A DNA stretch of 19,039 bases from Fidelibacterota bacterium (GTDB taxonomy: Bacteria; Fidelibacterota; Marinisomatia; Marinisomatales; TCS55): contig PBBH01000023.1 in NCBI GenBank assembly GCA_002716525.1, forward strand, positions 11,743 to 30,781, read 5' to 3'. The translations under genes and the position numbers were made by a program. Positions 15,497 through 19,039 of this stretch are shown one piece after another (positions within the stretch are counted from its first letter, which is position 1; every line of letters starts with the position of its first letter). Under the pieces are notes generated by a model. That model did not search any database. It was given only the letters and a program-made list of their open reading frames with translations, and had not been told where the DNA came from.

Positions 15497-16264
15497 TTAA
15501 ATAATCCCTCGTTCGCTGTTTTCAATAAATTGAACAATTTCTTTAATTTCATCTGTAGCGGGTAATTCGCTTTTTATTTTATTTAATGCGTCTGTTCGAT
15601 TAATTTTTGAGACAAAATAGGTACGATAGGCTTTTTTTATAAGTGCCCGTTTTTCATCTGAAAAACCCCGTCTTTGCAGTCCAATTTTATTAATTCCACC
15701 AAACCGTAATGGTTCACCTGCAGCAATGATAAACGGCGGTACATCTTGTACAGCGCGGTAACCTCCACCTACAAATGCATGGGAACCTATTTTCCCAAAC
15801 TGGTGCACCATTACACCTCCACCCAGGTTAACCCATTCTCCCAATTCAACGTGTCCACCCAAGGTGGCAACATTGGCCATGTTTGTATTATTTCCAACAA
15901 AACAATCATGTGCAACATGAACACAGGCCATTAATAAAACATTATTGCCTATAACAGTTTTTCCATGTGCAATTGTGCCTCGGTTGATTGTGACAGATTC
16001 ACGAATGATAACATTATTCCCAATTACGGTTAAAGTTTTTTCATCAGAATATTTTAGATCTTGAGGGGCTTCCCCAATCGAACAATTATGATAAATGGTA
16101 CAATTGGAACCAATGGTTGTTCCTTCGCAGATGGTATTATAATTGCCAATGGATGTTCCATCGCCAATTTTTACACCTTCTTCAATTACATTATAAGCAC
16201 CAACGGATACATTTTGACCAAGTTCTGCCTTAGGAGATATAATTGAGGTTGAATGTATGGAGAT
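15497..16264 (-). CDS. lpxA: UDP-N-acetylglucosamine acyltransferase (LpxA), non-canonical start
   Basis: Transfers 3-hydroxyacyl from ACP to UDP-GlcNAc, the first step of lipid A synthesis. Translation upstream of the first ATG (15931) gives an intact left-handed beta-helix from the very N-terminus: SIHSTSIISPKAELG, then hexapeptide repeats, QDLKYSDE, RESVTINRGT and VAHDCFVGNN. The C-terminal helices are also complete. The catalytic base is His119 (His125 in E. coli). Gly167 aligns with E. coli Gly173, which in that enzyme allows long chains. Length is 255 residues if ATC at 16262-16264 starts it, giving the family-typical M-S-I-H-S-T opening. No in-frame ATG, GTG or TTG exists between the lpxC-fabZ stop and 15931. 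The start is therefore a proposal; ATA at 16256-16258 is the next candidate. Confidence 0.88.
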   Translation of the reverse strand: MSIHSTSIISPKAELGQNVSVGAYNVIEEGVKIGDGTSIGNYNTICEGTTIGSNCTIYHNCSIGEAPQDLKYSDEKTLTVIGNNVIIRESVTINRGTIAHGKTVIGNNVLLMACVHVAHDCFVGNNTNMANVATLGGHVELGEWVNLGGGVMVHQFGKIGSHAFVGGGYRAVQDVPPFIIAAGEPLRFGGINKIGLQRRGFSDEKRALIKKAYRTYFVSKINRTDALNKIKSELPATDEIKEIVQFIENSERGII

Positions 16265-16270
16265 GAGGGA

Positions 16271-17680
16271 TCAGGCTCCCGCCCGGTCCACCACCGTTGC
16301 TTTGATTTTAGCTTCTGCAACTAGTTTTTCTCCAACATACCCCTTACCAACTATTAGCGCTGTTTCTAGTTTGAACTTATCTATACTCATTTCAAGACGG
16401 AGTTGATCACCGGGGATAATTGGGTGGCGGAATTTTGCATCAGATAATGCAGAGAAAAACATATTCTTTTTTAAAGGATCATCAACACTATTTAGAACTA
16501 AAAATGCCCCTGCTTGAGCCATAGCCTCTAATACCAATACACCTGGCATAACGGGCTGACTTGGGAAATGTCCTTGGAAAAAAGGTTCATTAATTGTCAC
16601 ATTTTTATATGCGGTCAATTTTTCACCCGGGGTGATATCGATAATTCTATCCACTAAGACAAAGGGATATCGATGTGGGAGCAAATTTAAAATTGAATTA
16701 ATATCAAACATAAAATCGGAATTGAGATTTTTCTGAAAACGCCGCTGCAAGATTTTCTTTTCATAAACTTTTTTTATTTTCTTAACCAATTCTACATTAG
16801 CTGCATGACCACTTTTTGACGCAATAATATGGCCTTGTAGTGGCATACCTAATAAAGCTAAATCACCAATTAAATCCAATGCTTTATGACGTACGGGTTC
16901 ATTCTCAAAACGTAATTTTTTACCATTTAATATTCCGTTGGCTCCTAGACTAATTGTCTGTTTAATGCCAAACAAGCCTTTAAGATTATCTGCTTCTTTT
17001 TGGTCAATTTCCTTATCTACAATTACAACAGCATTATCCAAATTTCCGCCTTGAATCAGTCCATCTTTCTTTAAAGCTTCAACTTCACTTAAAAAAGCGA
17101 ATGTCCTGGCTGGGGCTATATCTTTTGCAAAATTTTCTTCTAGGTTATCCAAAGTAGCAAATTGTGTACCCAGAGAGCGAAATTTATAATCAATCATAAA
17201 AGTAATGCGGAACTGGTCAGAAGGCATAATATGAATATCAACACCGCGCTTATGATCAGAATAACCAACTGCTTCATCAATATGTAGATAATTTTTTGGT
17301 GCATTTTGTTGGACAATTCCTGCTTTAAGCAATGCTTCAACAAAATCGATAGCACTACCATCCATAACTGGTGGTTCCTTTTCAGTCAATTCAATAAGAA
17401 CATTATCTAGTCCAATTCCGACACAAGCAGCTAGTGCATGCTCAACCGTATGGATCCTCACGCCATTTTCTTCAATAGTTGTACCACGTGAAATATCTAC
17501 TACATGATCTATATCGGCACGGATTTCTGGGCATCCTTCAACATCCATACGCTTAAAACGAATGCCAAATTCCTCGGGTGCCGGTTTAAAAGTTATCTTG
17601 GATTCAACACCTGTATGTAGACCAATACCTACACAAGATGTTTTATTTCCAATCGTACACTGATTTTTTAGATAATTCAT
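16271..17680 (-). CDS. lpxC-fabZ: Bifunctional LpxC-FabZ: UDP-3-O-acyl-GlcNAc deacetylase fused to 3-hydroxyacyl-ACP dehydratase
   Basis: A natural fusion of 469 residues. Residues 1 to ~310 are LpxC, the zinc deacetylase and committed step of lipid A synthesis. HTVEHALAA at 77-85 gives Glu80 and zinc ligand His81. VRHKALDLIGD at 263-273 gives zinc ligands His265 and Asp269. SGHAANVELVK at 290-300 gives catalytic His292. Residues ~325-469 are FabZ, which dehydrates 3-hydroxyacyl-ACP: LLPHRYPFVLVDR at 333-345, and GHFPSQPVMPG at 370-380 with His371, then Glu385. The two halves compete for the same 3-hydroxyacyl-ACP pool, so fusion could balance lipid A against phospholipid. The fusion is typical of Bacteroidetes and relatives. 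The ATG abuts the lpxD stop. The TGA stop is followed in frame by lpxA. Confidence 0.97.
   Translation of the reverse strand: MNYLKNQCTIGNKTSCVGIGLHTGVESKITFKPAPEEFGIRFKRMDVEGCPEIRADIDHVVDISRGTTIEENGVRIHTVEHALAACVGIGLDNVLIELTEKEPPVMDGSAIDFVEALLKAGIVQQNAPKNYLHIDEAVGYSDHKRGVDIHIMPSDQFRITFMIDYKFRSLGTQFATLDNLEENFAKDIAPARTFAFLSEVEALKKDGLIQGGNLDNAVVIVDKEIDQKEADNLKGLFGIKQTISLGANGILNGKKLRFENEPVRHKALDLIGDLALLGMPLQGHIIASKSGHAANVELVKKIKKVYEKKILQRRFQKNLNSDFMFDINSILNLLPHRYPFVLVDRIIDITPGEKLTAYKNVTINEPFFQGHFPSQPVMPGVLVLEAMAQAGAFLVLNSVDDPLKKNMFFSALSDAKFRHPIIPGDQLRLEMSIDKFKLETALIVGKGYVGEKLVAEAKIKATVVDRAGA
16276..16280 (-). promoter_or_regulatory. Candidate Shine-Dalgarno (GGGAG) for lpxA
   Basis: GGGAG on the minus strand lies in the last codons of lpxC-fabZ, 11 bases before the proposed ATC start of lpxA. 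It is one of the better ribosome-site matches in an otherwise motif-poor window, and it supports re-initiation near the stop codon. Confidence 0.4.
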
Positions 17681-18694
17681 TTATTCTGGGACTAATAAAG
17701 ATTTTTCTAGTTGTATCATTTTATCTTTTAATCTTTTCACTTCTATATGTACAGCATCTCGACGATTTTTATCTTTTATTTCTCTAGCGGGTGCACCAGC
17801 ATAAGTTTTTCCACCTGGCAGATCTTTCATAGCCACTGTGTAGCAGGCTAATATTGCACGATCTCCAATTGAAATATGGTCAATCGCACCTGCTTGGCCA
17901 CCAAAGCTACAAAACTTTCCAACTTTTGTGCTACCAGCTATTGTAACGTGCGCTGTTAGTAAGCAACCTTTCCCTATAGAAACATTATGGGCAATTTGGA
18001 CACTATTATCAAATTTACACATATCACCTATAGTGGTTTCTCCAATAGTCCCACGGTCTATCGTACAATTTGCACCTAATTCAACGTCATTACCAATAGT
18101 AACATTTCCATTCTGTGAAATCTTATAATTAATATCATTTTCGGTAAAAAATCCAAACCCATCACATCCAATAACTGTACCAGAATGAATTAAACACCTA
18201 TCGCCTATTATCGTACGATGATGAAGATGGATGTTGTTTTCTATCTCAGAATCACAACCAATAACGGTATCGGCATTGATTACATTATTGGCACCTATGA
18301 CCGTATTATCACCAATGATTACGCCACGATCAATGATGGTATATGGGCCAATGGATACTCCTTTACCCAACACGGTATCAGGATCAATAATTGCTGTTTT
18401 ATGAATCCCTTTTTTCAAAGGGTATTGAGGGGAAAAATAATCCAATATTTTTACCATTGCTAATTTTGGATTATTTACAATAATACCATCTAAACCATTT
18501 AGTATTTCCGAATCGGAAGCAATTACAGCAGAGGCTTGCGTTGATTCAACGTATTTGAAATATTTTTGATGAACCATAAAAGTAATAGTACCTGGCTTCC
18601 CATCCTTAATAGTTGAAACACCTTGAATATTTAACTTGGGGTTACCAACAACAGTACCTTGTAAAAAATCTGCTAATTCTTTTAAAGTAACCAA
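17681..18694 (-). CDS. lpxD: UDP-3-O-(3-hydroxyacyl)glucosamine N-acyltransferase
   Basis: Adds the N-linked 3-hydroxyacyl chain in the third step of lipid A synthesis. The 337-residue protein has the usual order: an N-terminal uridine-binding domain (1 to ~95, with FMVHQKYFKYVE), a long left-handed beta-helix of hexapeptide repeats (~98-285), and a C-terminal helix (~305-333). Key motifs are GCDGFGF at 176-182, CTIDRGTIG at 210-218 and QIAHNV at 233-238, with catalytic His236. The start codon is TTG (18692-18694). The only earlier in-frame codons lie between it and the skp stop, and none is ATG or GTG. The TAA stop directly abuts the ATG of lpxC-fabZ in the same frame. Confidence 0.96.
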   Translation of the reverse strand: MVTLKELADFLQGTVVGNPKLNIQGVSTIKDGKPGTITFMVHQKYFKYVESTQASAVIASDSEILNGLDGIIVNNPKLAMVKILDYFSPQYPLKKGIHKTAIIDPDTVLGKGVSIGPYTIIDRGVIIGDNTVIGANNVINADTVIGCDSEIENNIHLHHRTIIGDRCLIHSGTVIGCDGFGFFTENDINYKISQNGNVTIGNDVELGANCTIDRGTIGETTIGDMCKFDNSVQIAHNVSIGKGCLLTAHVTIAGSTKVGKFCSFGGQAGAIDHISIGDRAILACYTVAMKDLPGGKTYAGAPAREIKDKNRRDAVHIEVKRLKDKMIQLEKSLLVPE

Positions 18695-18706
18695 AAAGAA
18701 TTGAAT

Positions 18707-19039
18707 TTATTTTTCGTTTACTGGATTATTATCATCCGATACATTGTATTTGCGTAATTCAAATAAAACATCGTCAGTCAAATCATGTACAGGGTTCCCA
18801 TATAACAATGCTACTGAGCCATCAATAATAAAATCGATACTTTTTGCAGCCGCAACTTTATCTACAGCGCGTTTTACTTTTGAAAGAATATCAAATTCTA
18901 ACTGCGCTTGTCTGCGGTATAGTTCACCTTCAGGGCCAACCTTTGTCACTTGGAATTGTTGAATCGTTTGTTCCCGGGAAGCGATTTCAACTTCTTTTTC
19001 TTTACGCCAATCTGGACTGCTCATAAGACGCTGGGTTTC
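18707..19039 (-). CDS. skp: OmpH/Skp family periplasmic chaperone, 5' part missing
   Basis: The frame is open to the window edge, so the N-terminus and signal peptide lie outside; about 110 residues are visible. An ATG at 19024 is internal, as the five codons before it read ETQRL without a stop. The visible part is a charged helical stretch (WRKEKEVEIASREQTIQQFQ, then ELYRRQAQLEFDILSKVKRAV) followed by a short beta/helix end. That end is IDFIIDGSVALLYGNPVHDLTDDVLFELRKYN, quoted here in two parts: IIDGSVALLYGNP and DLTDDVLFELRKYN. This is the characteristic OmpH C-terminal pattern, in which the chaperone holds unfolded outer-membrane proteins in the periplasm. Its position directly before lpxD matches the widespread bamA-skp-lpxD order, so bamA may lie just beyond the edge. 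Confidence 0.88.
   Translation of the reverse strand, partial: ETQRLMSSPDWRKEKEVEIASREQTIQQFQVTKVGPEGELYRRQAQLEFDILSKVKRAVDKVAAAKSIDFIIDGSVALLYGNPVHDLTDDVLFELRKYNVSDDNNPVNEK

Noticed and set aside
15497..15931. Short lpxA reading frame starting at the first ATG (144 residues)
   Set aside because: The codons upstream encode the missing N-terminal half of LpxA without a break, so the ATG is internal.
16271..16273. TGA between lpxC-fabZ and lpxA as a reassigned sense codon
   Set aside because: TGA ends other well-defined genes here (cdd, coaE, the acyltransferase, tsaC), so a recoded genetic code is not supported. Readthrough at this one site remains possible but unproven.
17681..18694. Hexapeptide-derived repeats in lpxD and lpxA read as DNA repeats
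   Set aside because: The recurring ATT-GGT-like triplet patterns come from left-handed beta-helix codons, not from a repeat array or CRISPR.

Overview
The window is a gene-dense stretch of chromosome from a Gram-negative bacterium. It carries about 22 protein genes and almost no spacer, with no RNA gene, mobile element, CRISPR array or long repeat that I can see. The DNA is clearly AT-rich by eye (not computed). A lipid A pathway with a fused LpxC-FabZ protein, a short-LID adenylate kinase, sparse Shine-Dalgarno sequences and Ig-rich secreted proteins suggest the Fibrobacteres-Chlorobi-Bacteroidetes (FCB) side of the tree. An uncultured marine lineage such as Marinimicrobia is my best guess; this is inference, not a marker-gene placement.

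Positions 1-7264 (+ strand) form one tightly packed run. It starts with the end of a secreted Ig-like protein, then a rhomboid protease and a probable lipoprotein serine hydrolase. A nucleotide block follows: cytidine deaminase (cdd), uridine kinase (udk), thymidine kinase (tdk), a CNT-family nucleoside transporter, adenylate kinase (adk) and dephospho-CoA kinase (coaE). Transporter, deaminase and two nucleoside kinases together make a near-complete route from external pyrimidine nucleosides to UMP and dTMP, with adk maintaining the adenylate pool.

Positions 7293-10160 (- strand) hold a membrane-organisation module: an NfeD/STOPP membrane protease, the flotillin-like FloA and a small acidic membrane protein. 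It converges on coaE and diverges from the next block across a 98-base spacer, probably a two-way promoter region.

Positions 10259-12404 (+ strand) hold an LpxL/HtrB-type acyltransferase, a TsaC/YrdC threonylcarbamoyl-AMP synthase and a DUF3108 secreted protein, joined by four-base start/stop overlaps.

Positions 12429-19039 (- strand) are an envelope-biogenesis operon read from right to left: skp/ompH (cut by the window end), lpxD, lpxC-fabZ, lpxA, an unrecognised probable outer-membrane protein, dxr and the site-2 protease rseP. The first three committed lipid A enzymes and the periplasmic chaperone are adjacent; lpxB is not in the window.

The most unusual point is lpxA. It is complete in sequence but has no ATG, GTG or TTG start at its N-terminus. 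It follows lpxC-fabZ in the same reading frame after a single TGA, and skp, lpxD, lpxC-fabZ and lpxA all share one frame, broken only by their stop codons. Nothing in the window amounts to an obvious new defence or mobile system.
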